Source: an uncultured Clostridium sp. (GTDB taxonomy: Bacteria; Bacillota; Clostridia; Clostridiales; Clostridiaceae). From it: a stretch of DNA of 64,000 nt. Position numbers and translations under genes: made by a program. The stretch spans positions 1 to 64,000 of the forward strand of contig URKQ01000010.1 of assembly GCA_900548455.1 (NCBI GenBank), in the 5' to 3' direction. Numbering within the stretch: position 1 is the stretch's first letter; the number at the start of each line of letters is the position of its first letter. The notes beneath the pieces were generated by a model. The model saw only the letters and a list, made by a program, of their open reading frames with translations. It made no database searches and was not told where the DNA came from. Below are positions 26,008 through 35,516 of this stretch, in pieces.

Positions 26008-27057
26008 TTATATACTTTCAACTTCTTTAATTAGCTCATCTAATAAATCTTCTTCTTTTACCTTTCTAACAACTTCACCTTTTCTAAATATTAACCCTAC
26101 ACCTTTTCCTCCAGCTATTCCAACATCAGCTTCTCTTGCTTCTCCTGGTCCATTTACCACACATCCCATAATAGCTACTTTAATATTTTTATTTACATGG
26201 GCTAATCTTTTTTCTGCTTCCTCGGCTATTTTAATAAGATTTATTTCTGTTCTGCCACAAGTTGGACAAGACACAAATTTAATGCCATCATTTAATAAAT
26301 CTAGAGATTTTAAAATCTCTCTTCCAACTTTTACTTCTTCTTTTACATCACCTGTAAGAGAAACTCTAATTGTATCTCCTATTCCCTGAGATAGCAAAGC
26401 TCCTATACCTACACTAGACTTTATAGAACCTCTCCAAATTGTTCCTGCTTCAGTTACACCTAAGTGTAATGGATAATTAACTTTTTTTGATACAATATTA
26501 TAAGCTTCTATCATTTGAATTACATCAGAGGATTTTATTGAAATTACTATATCATTAAATCCAACTTCTTCTAAAATTTTAACATGATTTAATGCACTTT
26601 CAGCCAAAGCTTCAGCACATACTCTGCCATATTTATTTAATATGTCTTTTTCTACAGATCCAGAATTAACACCTATTCGGATTGGAATATTCTTTTCTTT
26701 TGCTGCTTTTGCAACAAGTTCAACTTTTTCTTTGCTTCCTATATTACCTGGATTAATCCTTAACTTGGAAACACCATTTTCAATAGCTTTAAGAGCTAAC
26801 TTGTAGTCAAAATGTATATCTGCCACTAAAGGAATATTTATCCTCTTAACTATTTCACCTATAGCTTCAGCTGCCACCATATCAGGCACCGCACATCTTA
26901 CTATATCACACCCTACAGCTTCTAATTCCTTAATTTGTTTTACTGTAGCCTCTACGTCTCTAGTATCAGTGTTTGTCATAGATTGAACAGATATTTTAGA
27001 ATCTCCACCTATATATATATTCCCAACTTTAACTTTTTTTGTTTCTCGTCTTTCCAT
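26008..27057 (-). CDS. ispG: 4-hydroxy-3-methylbut-2-enyl diphosphate synthase
   Basis: 349 residues. 4Fe-4S ligands are visible in FVSCPTCGRTEINL (two cysteines) and MGCVVNGPGEA, and the TIM-barrel N-terminus begins RRETKKVKVGNIYIGG. It makes HMBDP, the penultimate MEP-pathway intermediate. Together with Dxr in the same operon and UppS nearby, it supplies undecaprenyl phosphate for the cell wall. It lies 9 bases after rseP. Confidence 0.96.
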   Translation of the reverse strand: MERRETKKVKVGNIYIGGDSKISVQSMTNTDTRDVEATVKQIKELEAVGCDIVRCAVPDMVAAEAIGEIVKRINIPLVADIHFDYKLALKAIENGVSKLRINPGNIGSKEKVELVAKAAKEKNIPIRIGVNSGSVEKDILNKYGRVCAEALAESALNHVKILEEVGFNDIVISIKSSDVIQMIEAYNIVSKKVNYPLHLGVTEAGTIWRGSIKSSVGIGALLSQGIGDTIRVSLTGDVKEEVKVGREILKSLDLLNDGIKFVSCPTCGRTEINLIKIAEEAEKRLAHVNKNIKVAIMGCVVNGPGEAREADVGIAGGKGVGLIFRKGEVVRKVKEEDLLDELIKEVESI

Positions 27058-27066
27058 ATTGCCCTC

Positions 27067-28107
27067 CTAAAACTTAATAGGTCTTATAATATCCTTTAGT
27101 AATACAAGTACCATAAATCCCATTAAAACAATGAAGCCATAATAATTTATTGTGGCTACCTTTTCTTTATTTACCTCTTTTCCTGATATAATCTGGAATA
27201 ATAATAAGAATATCCATCCTCCATCAAGAGCAGGAAACGGTATAATATTAAAAATAGCAAATTGAATGCTTATATATGCCATAAAATTCATTAATGTTAG
27301 TATTCCCTGTTCAGCAGCTTTCCCTGATATTTTAATTATACTAATAGGACCTCCTACATCATCTGCTGTCACTTTGCCTTTAAATAATTGACCAAAGAAT
27401 CCAAATGTTTGTCTTATAGCACTCCACGATTGATTGAATCCATAACCTACAGCTTCAAAAAATGTAGGCTGTACAAGTTTAGTTCCTAGTCCAACCATAT
27501 ATCTTTGCTCTACATCATTAAATCTAGGTGTTATATCATAATGAATCTTCTCACCTTTTCTATCAACTTCTAGAGAAATTGGATTTTCACCTGCACCCTC
27601 AGACATCTCTATAAGAAAATCTTCCCATGTAGTTACCATCTTACCATTTATATTTATAATTTTATCATCTACTTGAACCCCAGCTTCCATTGCCGCTGAG
27701 TTTTCTACTACACTTCCAACAATATTAGTTGAATGTCCTAAGACACCACCTACTATAGCAAAAAATATAACTGCTATTATTAAGTTCATTATTGGTCCAG
27801 CTGACACAATACTTAATTTTTGAAGAGATGATTTATTAGAAAAAGCCCTATCATCAACTACTTCTGTATCATCTTCTTCCCCATACATTCTTACATATCC
27901 ACCTATAGGGAGTGCCTTTATTAAATACTCTGTTTCCTTACCTTTAATAGAAAACAACTTTGGTCCCATTCCTAGTGAAAACTCTAAAACTTTAACACCA
28001 TTTACCTTTGCCATTATAAAATGTCCAAATTCATGACCTATGACTAAAACACTTAGCGCAATAAGTGCCACTAAAACATATACTATATTAATTAAAATAC
28101 TATGCAA
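27067..28107 (-). CDS. rseP: RIP metalloprotease RseP (site-2 protease)
   Basis: 346 residues. The zinc site HEFGH (25-29) lies in the first transmembrane helix. A PDZ domain (about 125-200) follows a second segment, and LDGGW near residue 298, in a later helix, supplies the third ligand region. It cleaves membrane-embedded anti-sigma factors and leftover signal peptides. Its position between dxr and ispG is conserved in clostridia. Confidence 0.94.
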   Translation of the reverse strand: MHSILINIVYVLVALIALSVLVIGHEFGHFIMAKVNGVKVLEFSLGMGPKLFSIKGKETEYLIKALPIGGYVRMYGEEDDTEVVDDRAFSNKSSLQKLSIVSAGPIMNLIIAVIFFAIVGGVLGHSTNIVGSVVENSAAMEAGVQVDDKIININGKMVTTWEDFLIEMSEGAGENPISLEVDRKGEKIHYDITPRFNDVEQRYMVGLGTKLVQPTFFEAVGYGFNQSWSAIRQTFGFFGQLFKGKVTADDVGGPISIIKISGKAAEQGILTLMNFMAYISIQFAIFNIIPFPALDGGWIFLLLFQIISGKEVNKEKVATINYYGFIVLMGFMVLVLLKDIIRPIKF

Positions 28108-28139
28108 TATACCTCGCCCCTTCCTCCTACAAATTCAAT

Positions 28140-29294
28140 TTATAGATATCTCTTTAAAACATATTCTCTAACTTCCTTATCTATGTTTAAAACCTCTTCA
28201 AGATTTGGATTTTTAACATGTTCGAATTTATTCATACAGTCTTCAATTATTTCCTCAATTTGCAAATACTTAATTTTATTATTTAAAAACAAGTCTACTG
28301 CAATTTCATTTGCACCATTATATATAGCAGTCATATTTCCACCTAGTTTACCTGCTTTATAAGCTAACTTTAAACATCTAAATGTTTCCATATCTGGCTG
28401 CTCAAATGTTAACTCTTTAAGGGTTCTAAAATCTAATGGATTTGCAACAGCTTTTTTTCTCACAGGATATGTAAGCGCATATTGAATAGGCAGGCGCATA
28501 TCTGTACTTCCAAGCTGAGCTATGATTGAATTATCTTTATATTCAACCATTGAGTGAATAATACTTTGTGGATGAACTACAACTTCTATATCCTCATAGT
28601 CAACATCAAATAAATAATGAGCCTCTATTACTTCTAACCCTTTATTAACTAAAGTAGATGAATCAATAGATATTTTTCTGCCCATGTTCCACTTAGGATG
28701 TTTTAATGCTTCTTTAGGTGTAATTTCTTTCAAATCATCTCTAGTTTTTCCTCTAAAAGGTCCACCTGAAGCCGTCAAAATTATTTTATTTACTTCATTT
28801 CTATTATTGCCTTGAAGACATTGAAATATAGCCCCATGCTCTGAATCTACAGGAACTATTTTCACATTATTTTTCTTAGCTGCTGTTTTAACAATATCAC
28901 CTGCTACAACAAGTGTTTCCTTATTTGCAAGGGCAATATTTTTCTTCGCCTCTATTGCTTTTATTGTAGGTTTTAATCCTACAATTCCTACAACTGAAGT
29001 AAGTACAGTATCAATTTCATCTAAGGTTGCAATCTTTTCTAGTGCACCCTCCCCCCCATATAAAATAACTTCTTTTTTATTATCTTCACAAAAACATTTT
29101 ACTTTTTCAAAACACTTCTCATCTGTAATTCCTACATACTTTGGATTAAATTCCTTTATAATTTCAATTAATTTCTCAAAATTCTTATGTGCAGTAACTC
29201 CTATTAACTCAATTTCATTTTCTTTATCCTTTATTACATCTAGCGCCTGTGTTCCTATTGAACCAGTAACCCCTAGAATACTTATATTTTTCAA
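28140..29294 (-). CDS. dxr: 1-deoxy-D-xylulose 5-phosphate reductoisomerase
   Basis: 384 residues from a TTG start (KNISILGVTGSIGTQ) preceded by GGGAGG at 7 bases. The frame extends nine codons upstream without a site. The N-terminal Rossmann NADPH motif GVTGSIG, the metal site VDSEHGAIFQ and HPKWNMGRKISIDSSTL are all present. It catalyses the committed MEP-pathway step. It is the first gene of dxr-rseP-ispG, with a promoter at 29390-29418. Confidence 0.96.
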   Translation of the reverse strand: MKNISILGVTGSIGTQALDVIKDKENEIELIGVTAHKNFEKLIEIIKEFNPKYVGITDEKCFEKVKCFCEDNKKEVILYGGEGALEKIATLDEIDTVLTSVVGIVGLKPTIKAIEAKKNIALANKETLVVAGDIVKTAAKKNNVKIVPVDSEHGAIFQCLQGNNRNEVNKIILTASGGPFRGKTRDDLKEITPKEALKHPKWNMGRKISIDSSTLVNKGLEVIEAHYLFDVDYEDIEVVVHPQSIIHSMVEYKDNSIIAQLGSTDMRLPIQYALTYPVRKKAVANPLDFRTLKELTFEQPDMETFRCLKLAYKAGKLGGNMTAIYNGANEIAVDLFLNNKIKYLQIEEIIEDCMNKFEHVKNPNLEEVLNIDKEVREYVLKRYL

Positions 29295-29389
29295 AGTTAA
29301 TCCTCCCTTTTCTGTCATCATTCTTTATCACAAGTCTTTATACTAATCACAATATATTCTTTATTGTAATTTAATTAAATCTATAAAAT

Positions 29390-29418
29390 ATTATACCTTA
29401 TTACTTATTGGAATACAA
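29390..29418 (-). promoter_or_regulatory. SigA-type promoter of dxr
   Basis: On the minus strand TTGTAT (29413-29418) and TATAAT (29390-29395) are 17 bases apart, between the cdsA terminator and dxr. Confidence 0.72.
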
Positions 29419-29461
29419 AATATAAAACAAAATATTCAATCTGTAGCAAAATAATAAATAA

Positions 29462-29499
29462 AGGCTATGTGTACATTATTGTTAATGCACACATAGCCT
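29462..29499 (-). terminator. Terminator after cdsA
   Basis: The long stem AGGCTATGTGT/ACACATAGCCT, extended by TGCATTA/TAATGTA with a mismatch, is followed by TTTATTTATT. It separates cdsA from dxr. Confidence 0.85.
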
Positions 29500-29513
29500 A
29501 AATAACATAAATA

Positions 29514-30326
29514 TTAAAATAAAATATAAGTTATATAATAATATACCACCACAGATACAAGTAAAATGCTATCAAATCTATCCAATATTCCACCATGTCC
29601 TGGAATTAAATTGGAATAATCTTTAATTCCTACATGCCTTTTAATAGACGAAGCTACTAAATCTCCACATTGTCCAAAAATTCCACCAAAAAATCCTATA
29701 AAAGCATAATGATATATTGGGATTACAACTCCATATTTACTTATAACATATCCAAATATAGTACATCCTATTATACTACCAATTAATCCACCTATGGCAC
29801 CTTCTACAGTTTTATTAGGGCTTACCTTTGGAATAAGTTTATGTTTTCCTCCTTTTCCAAGATATCTTCCTGAATAATATGCTGCTGTATCACATCCCCA
29901 TGAGGATATAAATATTAACCATACGAAGTATTTTCCATATGTTCCTTCACTTAAATATATCATAAAGCTGAAAAATACAGCTACATAGATAATTGGTAAT
30001 ATAGTTAAGCCCACATCTACAAAACTACGATTCGTATCTATTACAGGAACTATCATTAATAAAAAGGTAACTAACACAAAGATATTTACTATTAAGGGTA
30101 AATTAATATTTCTATCTACAAAAATTATATATATGTAATAAGTCGCCGTTAAAATATATCCTACAATTTCAATTGGTTTGTGCCCACCTGATTTACTAGC
30201 TTTATAAAACTCATATATTCCTGCTAAGGCCAAAAGACTTACTGTCACCTTTAAAAAATATCCACCTAAAAATATAAATATTAGTAGTGGAGCCAATATT
30301 GCTGCTCCTATATATCTTTGATTCAT
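29514..30326 (-). CDS. cdsA: Phosphatidate cytidylyltransferase
   Basis: 270 residues with about seven membrane segments. The family signature is intact near the C-terminus: SIKRHVGIKDYSNLIPGHGG followed by ILDR. It converts phosphatidate and CTP to CDP-diacylglycerol, the substrate of PgsA (8.3 kb). It lies 14 bases after uppS, the conserved uppS-cdsA pair. Confidence 0.95.
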   Translation of the reverse strand: MNQRYIGAAILAPLLIFIFLGGYFLKVTVSLLALAGIYEFYKASKSGGHKPIEIVGYILTATYYIYIIFVDRNINLPLIVNIFVLVTFLLMIVPVIDTNRSFVDVGLTILPIIYVAVFFSFMIYLSEGTYGKYFVWLIFISSWGCDTAAYYSGRYLGKGGKHKLIPKVSPNKTVEGAIGGLIGSIIGCTIFGYVISKYGVVIPIYHYAFIGFFGGIFGQCGDLVASSIKRHVGIKDYSNLIPGHGGILDRFDSILLVSVVVYYYITYILF

Positions 30327-30340
30327 ATTTCCACCTCTTA

Positions 30341-31099
30341 CTATACTCCACCGTATCTTCTATCTCTATTTTGAAAATCTGATATAGCTCTTCTTAAATC
30401 TGATTTTTTAAAATCAGGCCAATTTATATTAGAAAACCAAAGTTCTGAATATGCACTTTGCCATAATAAATAATTGCTCAATCTCAATTCTCCACTAGGT
30501 CTTATTATTAAATCTGGATCAGGCATATCTTTTGTATATAAATGAGATGAAATAACTTCTTCATTAATTTCTTCAACATTTAACTTACCACATGCAATTA
30601 ATGATGCTATTTCTTTTGTAGCCTTAATTAGCTCATCTCTTCCGCCATAATTAAGGGCAATGTTTAATGTTAATCCAGTATTATTTTTTGTCTTTTCAAT
30701 AGCATCAACTATTGATTTTCTTGACTTTTCTGGTAGTTTGCTAATATCACCAATACTCTTCAATCTAACATTATTAGCATTTAACTCTTCAAATTCCTTC
30801 TCGATAAATTCAACTACTAAATCCATAAGTGCTGATACTTCATCATTAGGCCTTTTCCAATTCTCAGTGGAAAAAGCATAAAGAGTTAAAAACTTTACAC
30901 CTAAGTCACTTGATTCTTCAACTACTAATTTAATATTTTTCATCCCTGCTCTATGACCCATAGTTCGAGGAAGCATTCTAGCTTTAGCCCATCTTCCATT
31001 ACCATCCATTATAATAGCAATGTGTTTAGGAATTCTATCAAAATCTAACTTAATATCTTCAATCTTTTCATCATCTTTTTTACTCTTAAAAATCGCCAA
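30341..31099 (-). CDS. uppS: Isoprenyl transferase (undecaprenyl diphosphate synthase)
   Basis: 252 residues, starting at a TTG behind GAGAGG. IIMDGNGRWAKAR (about 29-41), GHRAGM, and the C-terminal RPSGELRLSNYLLWQSAYSE are signatures of cis-prenyltransferases. It builds C55 undecaprenyl diphosphate, the lipid carrier for peptidoglycan, from IPP made by the Dxr/IspG pathway. It is separated from frr by a terminator, so uppS-cdsA is probably a separate unit. Confidence 0.95.
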   Translation of the reverse strand: MAIFKSKKDDEKIEDIKLDFDRIPKHIAIIMDGNGRWAKARMLPRTMGHRAGMKNIKLVVEESSDLGVKFLTLYAFSTENWKRPNDEVSALMDLVVEFIEKEFEELNANNVRLKSIGDISKLPEKSRKSIVDAIEKTKNNTGLTLNIALNYGGRDELIKATKEIASLIACGKLNVEEINEEVISSHLYTKDMPDPDLIIRPSGELRLSNYLLWQSAYSELWFSNINWPDFKKSDLRRAISDFQNRDRRYGGV

Positions 31100-31156
31100 T
31101 GTCTACCTCTCCAATCTAAATATCTCTGCACCTATTATATCACAAATGCATAATAA

Positions 31157-31182
31157 TAAAACCTGCAATTATTGCAGGTTTT
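31157..31182 (-). terminator. Terminator after frr
   Basis: Perfect palindrome AAAACCTGCAAT/ATTGCAGGTTTT followed by ATTATTATT on the minus strand. Confidence 0.82.
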
Positions 31183-31191
31183 ATACAGGAA

Positions 31192-31749
31192 CTATACTGA
31201 CATTATCTCTTTTTCTTTTTCTTCAACTATCTTATCTACATTCTTTATAAACTTATCAGTTTCTTTTTGAATAGAATCTTCAGCCTTTTTAGATTCATCT
31301 TCACTAATATCATTGTTCTTCTTTAAATTTTTAATTTTATCGTTAGCATCACGTCTTATTGATCTTATTGCTACCTTTGCATCTTCTCCGAATTTCTTAA
31401 CAGATTTAACTAAATTTTTTCTAGTCTCCTCTGTCAACTCTGGAACAATAAGTCTTACTACTTGACCATCACTTGAAGGATTTATTCCCAAGTCTGATTT
31501 TAAAATTGCTTTTTCAATATCTTTTATTGAACTTTTATCCCATGGTTGTATTAATAATATTCTTGGTTCTGGTGCTGAAATATTTCCAACTTGGTTTAAT
31601 GGCACTAAGGAACCATAAGCTTCAACCTGTATCCTGTCTAGCATAGTTGGATTAGCTCTACCTGCTTTTAACGTACCCAGTTGAGTTTTTAAGCTAGCAA
31701 TTGTTTTATTCATTTTGTCATCAGCATTTTTAATGATATCTTTTACCAT
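31192..31749 (-). CDS. frr: Ribosome-recycling factor
   Basis: 185 residues, the standard length. TLKAGRANPTMLDRI (near 26-40) and the C-terminal three-helix bundle region mark RRF. With EF-G it splits post-termination ribosomes. It lies 25 bases after pyrH in the universal rpsB-tsf-pyrH-frr order. Confidence 0.97.
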   Translation of the reverse strand: MVKDIIKNADDKMNKTIASLKTQLGTLKAGRANPTMLDRIQVEAYGSLVPLNQVGNISAPEPRILLIQPWDKSSIKDIEKAILKSDLGINPSSDGQVVRLIVPELTEETRKNLVKSVKKFGEDAKVAIRSIRRDANDKIKNLKKNNDISEDESKKAEDSIQKETDKFIKNVDKIVEEKEKEIMSV

Positions 31750-31774
31750 ATATTTACCTCCATAATTTATTTAA

Positions 31775-32488
31775 TTATTTAGATGATACTAAAGTACCAA
31801 TTTTGTCACCTTTAACAGCCTTTATAATATTATATGGCTCATCAAGACCAAATACAAGTATAGGAATGTTATTATCCATACAAAGTGAAGTTGCAGTAGA
31901 GTCCATAACTTGTAGACCTTTTTCTAAAACTTCTATATAAGATAAGTTATCAAATTTAATAGCATCATCATACTTATGAGGATCTTTATCATATACTCCA
32001 TCAACTTTTTTAGCTAGTAATATTACTTCTGCTTCAATTTCTGCTGCTCTTAAAGCTGCAGTTGTATCTGTTGAAAAATATGGATTACCTGTTCCTGCTG
32101 CAAATATTACAACTCTTCCTTTTTCAAGATGTCTCATTGCTTTTCTTCTAATATATGGTTCAGCTATTTCTTTCATTTCTATAGCAGTTTGAACTCTTGT
32201 ATACACTCCAACAGCTTCTAATGAATCTTGAAGTGCAAGTGCATTTATACATGTAGCAAGCATTCCCATGTAATCTGCAGTAGTTCTATCCATTCCTTCG
32301 CCACTTCTGCCTCTCCAAATGTTTCCGCCACCAACAACAGCACCAACTTCAACACCCATGTCAACTAATTTTTTTATTTGAAGCGCTATAGTATTAGCAG
32401 TTTCAAAATCTATACCATATCCCTTATCTGAAGCTAAGGCTTCTCCTGAAAGTTTTAGCATAACTCTCTTATATTTAGCAGTTTCCAT
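31775..32488 (-). CDS. pyrH: UMP kinase
   Basis: 237 residues from the ATG giving METAKYKRVMLKLSGEAL. GGAGG lies 11 bases upstream, and an in-frame TTG overlaps that site. The amino-acid kinase fold is shown by GAVVGGGNIWRG and STDTTAALRA. It phosphorylates UMP to UDP. A terminator between tsf and pyrH (32621-32644) suggests partial or full separation from rpsB-tsf. Confidence 0.96.
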   Translation of the reverse strand: METAKYKRVMLKLSGEALASDKGYGIDFETANTIALQIKKLVDMGVEVGAVVGGGNIWRGRSGEGMDRTTADYMGMLATCINALALQDSLEAVGVYTRVQTAIEMKEIAEPYIRRKAMRHLEKGRVVIFAAGTGNPYFSTDTTAALRAAEIEAEVILLAKKVDGVYDKDPHKYDDAIKFDNLSYIEVLEKGLQVMDSTATSLCMDNNIPILVFGLDEPYNIIKAVKGDKIGTLVSSK

Positions 32489-32620
32489 ATAATAATATAC
32501 CTCCAACTTTATTATTCATATTGAATATTAATCCTAATACTTAAAAGTCTCTCTTATGTAATTATTCCATGTATATAATATAATAATACACAAGGTAAAA
32601 GCTTACATCTTTATTTTAAA

Positions 32621-32644
32621 AAAAGAGAACCTAGGTTCTCTTTT
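32621..32644 (-). terminator. Terminator after tsf
   Basis: A 24-base perfect palindrome with arms AAAAGAGAACCT/AGGTTCTCTTTT, followed on the minus strand by more T residues. A tight loop may limit the lower part of the stem. Confidence 0.85.
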
Positions 32645-32656
32645 ATATTTCATTAA

Positions 32657-33580
32657 TTATTTTCCAGCGTTCATTTGTCTTTGAACTTCTTCAGCAAAGT
32701 TTTCTTCTTTCTTTTCGATTCCTTCGCCTCTTTCAAATCTAGCAAACTTAACTGCTTCTATTGTAGCACCAAGTTTCTTTCCTTCTTCTTGAAGATATTT
32801 GCTTATAGTGTAATCTCCATTTTTAACCCATACTTGCTCTACTAAGCAAACTTCTTTATAGTATTTGTTGATTCTTCCCATAACCATTTTATCAACTATA
32901 TTTTCAGGTTTTCCTTCATTAAGAGCTTGAACTCTGTATATTTCTTTTTCTTTTTCTAAAGACTCGTTATCAACACCATCTTTGTTTAAGAATAAAGGAT
33001 TTGCTGCTGCAACTTGCATAGCTAAGTCTTTAGCAATAGTTTTTAATACGTCATCACATTTATCACAAGCTAATTGAACTAATACTCCAATTTTTCCATT
33101 TCCGTGGATATATCCTTGGATTATTCCGTTATCAGCTACGAATTTTTCAAATCTTCTTACAGACATGTTTTCGCCTAATTTTGCTATTAAAGCTGTAACT
33201 GCTTCTTGAAGATTTTTAGTTTCATCTCCAATATATTTTTCAGCTAATAACTCTTCAACAGTTGTTGCAGAAGTGTTAGCTGCCATTTTAGCAACGTTTG
33301 ATGCTAACTCTTTAAACTCATCATTTGCTGCAACGAAGTCAGTTTCACAGTTAACTTCTACTACAGCACCTATTTTCATATCTTCTGATATGTATGTTGT
33401 AACTATACCTTCTGCTGCTATTCTTCCTGCTTTTTTAGCTGCTGCTGCAAGACCTTTTTCTCTTAATACTTCTATTGCTTTATCCATATCTCCATTTGTT
33501 TCACCAAGAGCCTTTTTACAGTCCATCATTCCTGCGCTTGTTCTCTCTCTTAACTCTTTTACCATTGCTGCTGTTATCAT
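32657..33580 (-). CDS. tsf: Elongation factor Ts
   Basis: 307 residues from the ATG behind AAGGAGG (MITAAMVKELRERTSAG). The N-terminal UBA-like domain, the TDFVAAND motif near residue 81 and two core subdomains are present. It exchanges GDP on EF-Tu. It lies directly downstream of rpsB, with a weak hairpin in between. Confidence 0.97.
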   Translation of the reverse strand: MITAAMVKELRERTSAGMMDCKKALGETNGDMDKAIEVLREKGLAAAAKKAGRIAAEGIVTTYISEDMKIGAVVEVNCETDFVAANDEFKELASNVAKMAANTSATTVEELLAEKYIGDETKNLQEAVTALIAKLGENMSVRRFEKFVADNGIIQGYIHGNGKIGVLVQLACDKCDDVLKTIAKDLAMQVAAANPLFLNKDGVDNESLEKEKEIYRVQALNEGKPENIVDKMVMGRINKYYKEVCLVEQVWVKNGDYTISKYLQEEGKKLGATIEAVKFARFERGEGIEKKEENFAEEVQRQMNAGK

Positions 33581-33607
33581 CTTTATTCCTCCTTTATTTC
33601 CTAACAA

Positions 33608-33648
33608 AAAGGTAAATGAAAGATTTCTCTCTCATCTACCTTAAAATT
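33608..33648 (-). terminator. Possible attenuator between rpsB and tsf
   Basis: On the minus strand AAGGTAGATGA pairs with TCATTTACCTT (one G-U pair and one mismatch), followed by TTTTT. This would set the tsf:rpsB ratio by partial termination. Confidence 0.5.
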
Positions 33649-33699
33649 TCATTATTTTACAACCATAGATGAGGCTGTTAATTAATTTATAGCTTATAA

Positions 33700-34401
33700 T
33701 TATTCAGCTACTTCTTCGCCTTGTCTAGCTTCGATTATAGCATCTGCTAATCTTTCAGTTATTAATTTTACAGCTCTTATTGCATCGTCATTTCCTGGAA
33801 TAACGAAATCAACATCATCAGGATCACAGTTTGTATCAACTATAGCTACAACTGGAATTCCTAATATTTTAGCTTCTAATATAGCATTTTTTTCTTTTCT
33901 TGGATCTACTACAAATAAAGCTCCAATGTTGCTAGCATCCATGTTTCTGATTCCGCCAAGGTTCTTTTCTAATTTTTCTCTTTCATTTTTAAGTTGAATA
34001 ACTTCTTTCTTAGGAAGAACATCAAATGTTCCATCTTCTTCCATTTTATCTAAAGCTTCTAATCTTCCGATTCTTCCTTTTATAGTTCTGAAGTTAGTTA
34101 ACATTCCACCTAACCATCTGTTGTTTACGAAGTGCATGTTTGATCTGATTGCTTCTTCTTGAATAGCTTCTTGAGCTTGTTTCTTAGTTCCAACAAATAG
34201 TACGTCTTTTCCTTCTTCAGATACTGATTTGATGAAATCATAAGCTTCATCAATTTTCTTTACTGTCTTTTGAAGATCTATTATATAGATACCATTTCTT
34301 TCAGTAAAGATGTAAGGAGCCATCTTAGGGTTCCATCTTCTTGTTTGATGTCCGAAATGAACACCAGCTTCTAATAATTGTTTCATTGAAATTACTGCCA
34401 T
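33700..34401 (-). CDS. rpsB: 30S ribosomal protein S2
   Basis: 233 residues. GVHFGHQTRRWNPKM (about 13-27) and RWLGGMLTNF are S2 signatures. A consensus promoter and a folded leader precede it, which fits the known feedback control of rpsB-tsf by S2. The start follows AGGAGGG. Confidence 0.97.
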   Translation of the reverse strand: MAVISMKQLLEAGVHFGHQTRRWNPKMAPYIFTERNGIYIIDLQKTVKKIDEAYDFIKSVSEEGKDVLFVGTKKQAQEAIQEEAIRSNMHFVNNRWLGGMLTNFRTIKGRIGRLEALDKMEEDGTFDVLPKKEVIQLKNEREKLEKNLGGIRNMDASNIGALFVVDPRKEKNAILEAKILGIPVVAIVDTNCDPDDVDFVIPGNDDAIRAVKLITERLADAIIEARQGEEVAE

Positions 34402-34426
34402 TATATTTTCCCTCCTGGTTTTTCCT

Positions 34427-34485
34427 CCACTACTCTCATTCTTATTAAAGACCTTGCGGCACCTTTTAATAAATAAAGTAGTGTG
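34427..34485 (-). promoter_or_regulatory. Candidate S2 leader structure
   Basis: The transcript between the promoter and rpsB can fold into an outer stem (CACTACT/AGTAGTG) enclosing TTATTAAA/TTTAATAA around a GGTGCCGCAAGGTC apex. The end of the outer stem lies just before the ribosome binding site. S2 is known to autoregulate. That this leader is the binding site is inference. Confidence 0.45.
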
Positions 34486-34505
34486 CGTATTTTCTTACCT
34501 TGTGT

Positions 34506-34534
34506 ATTATATCATATAAAAATCTACTGTTCAA
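34506..34534 (-). promoter_or_regulatory. SigA-type promoter of rpsB
   Basis: On the minus strand TTGAAC (34529-34534) and TATAAT (34506-34511) are 17 bases apart. Confidence 0.82.
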
Positions 34535-34567
34535 CAAAATTTATTTATAAATCATATAAAATAATTT

Positions 34568-34650
34568 TAAATTTAGAATTAAGAATTTAAAATTAAGGAA
34601 GAAATTCCGATGGAATTTCAACAATAAGTATTTCTAAATTCCAGATTAGA
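34568..34650 (+). repeat. Dispersed AT-rich repeat, copy 1
   Basis: It contains AATTTAAAATTAA followed by TGGAATTTCAACA and shares its order of blocks with 58773-58852. It lies between codY and the rpsB promoter. It resembles an intergenic repeat I have seen in Clostridium genomes, but I cannot confirm the family. Confidence 0.55.
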
Positions 34651-34686
34651 TTATCACCTCACCTGAAACTAAAAACTCTTTCATAA

Positions 34687-34722
34687 ATTAGAGGTATCAC
34701 AATTACTTTTGCAACACCTCTA
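34687..34722 (-). terminator. Possible terminator after codY
   Basis: An 8-bp stem TTAGAGGT/ACCTCTAA with a partly paired loop. The T tract after it is poor (ATTTATG), so efficiency is uncertain. Confidence 0.45.
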
Positions 34723-34742
34723 AACTTATTATTTTTATAAAC

Positions 34743-35516
34743 TTATTTAAGCTTATTTAATTCTTCCATTAATTTTTCATTTAATATTTTAATATGGGTT
34801 CCCTTCATTCCAAGAGATCTAGATTCAATAACACCAGCGCTTTCAAATTTTCTTAATGCGTTTACTATTACTGATCTAGTGATTCCCACTTTGTCAGCTA
34901 TTTTAGAAGCTACTAGTAATCCTTCATTACCATCTAATTCATTGAATATATGTTCAACAGCTTCTAATTCAGAATAGGATAATGTACCTATTGCTAATTG
35001 AACGATAGCTTTCTTTCTAGCTTCCTCTTCAATTTCATCTGTCTTAGCTCTTAACATTTCCATTCCAACAATAGTACCACTATATTCAGCGATAACTAAA
35101 TCATCTTCTTGGAATTCTTTATCAAATCTTGATAACAATAATGTTCCTAATCTTTCTCTATTTCCGTTAATTGGAACTATTGTTGACTTCATATCTTCAT
35201 ATTCACATTTTACATCTTCACCAAAAACGCAAATACCTTCACTACTCATATTAGCTACAGTTTCATCTATTCCTAATAATTTATTATTATACTCTTCTGG
35301 AAATCTATTATTATCTACCACTTGATTTTTAACTTTTTCACATTCAAATCCATAAGATAAGTTATAACCTAACACCTTACCTTTTCTGCTAATTATATAT
35401 ACATTACAATTTAGTACTTCACTTAATAATTCACATATATCATTAAAAACTACTGGTTCTGATCCTGATTTCTGCAATATTTTATTTAATTTTCTTGTTT
35501 TTTCTAATAGTGACAT
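34743..35516 (-). CDS. codY: GTP-sensing global repressor CodY
   Basis: 257 residues, the usual length. The N-terminal GAF domain (about 1-155) senses branched-chain amino acids. The C-terminal winged helix carries ASKIADKVGITRSVIVNALRK as its recognition region (about 203-223). With GTP and isoleucine it represses nutrient-acquisition, metabolic and virulence genes. Bacillus-type neighbours xerC and clpQY are absent and topA lies directly upstream. Confidence 0.97.
   Translation of the reverse strand: MSLLEKTRKLNKILQKSGSEPVVFNDICELLSEVLNCNVYIISRKGKVLGYNLSYGFECEKVKNQVVDNNRFPEEYNNKLLGIDETVANMSSEGICVFGEDVKCEYEDMKSTIVPINGNRERLGTLLLSRFDKEFQEDDLVIAEYSGTIVGMEMLRAKTDEIEEEARKKAIVQLAIGTLSYSELEAVEHIFNELDGNEGLLVASKIADKVGITRSVIVNALRKFESAGVIESRSLGMKGTHIKILNEKLMEELNKLK

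Larger units (their letters stand above)
34402..34742. other. Region between codY and rpsB (341 bases)
   Basis: It holds a weak codY-proximal hairpin (TTAGAGGT/ACCTCTAA, about 34687-34722), the dispersed repeat (34568-34650), the rpsB promoter and the S2 leader. No ORF is supportable. Confidence 0.7.
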
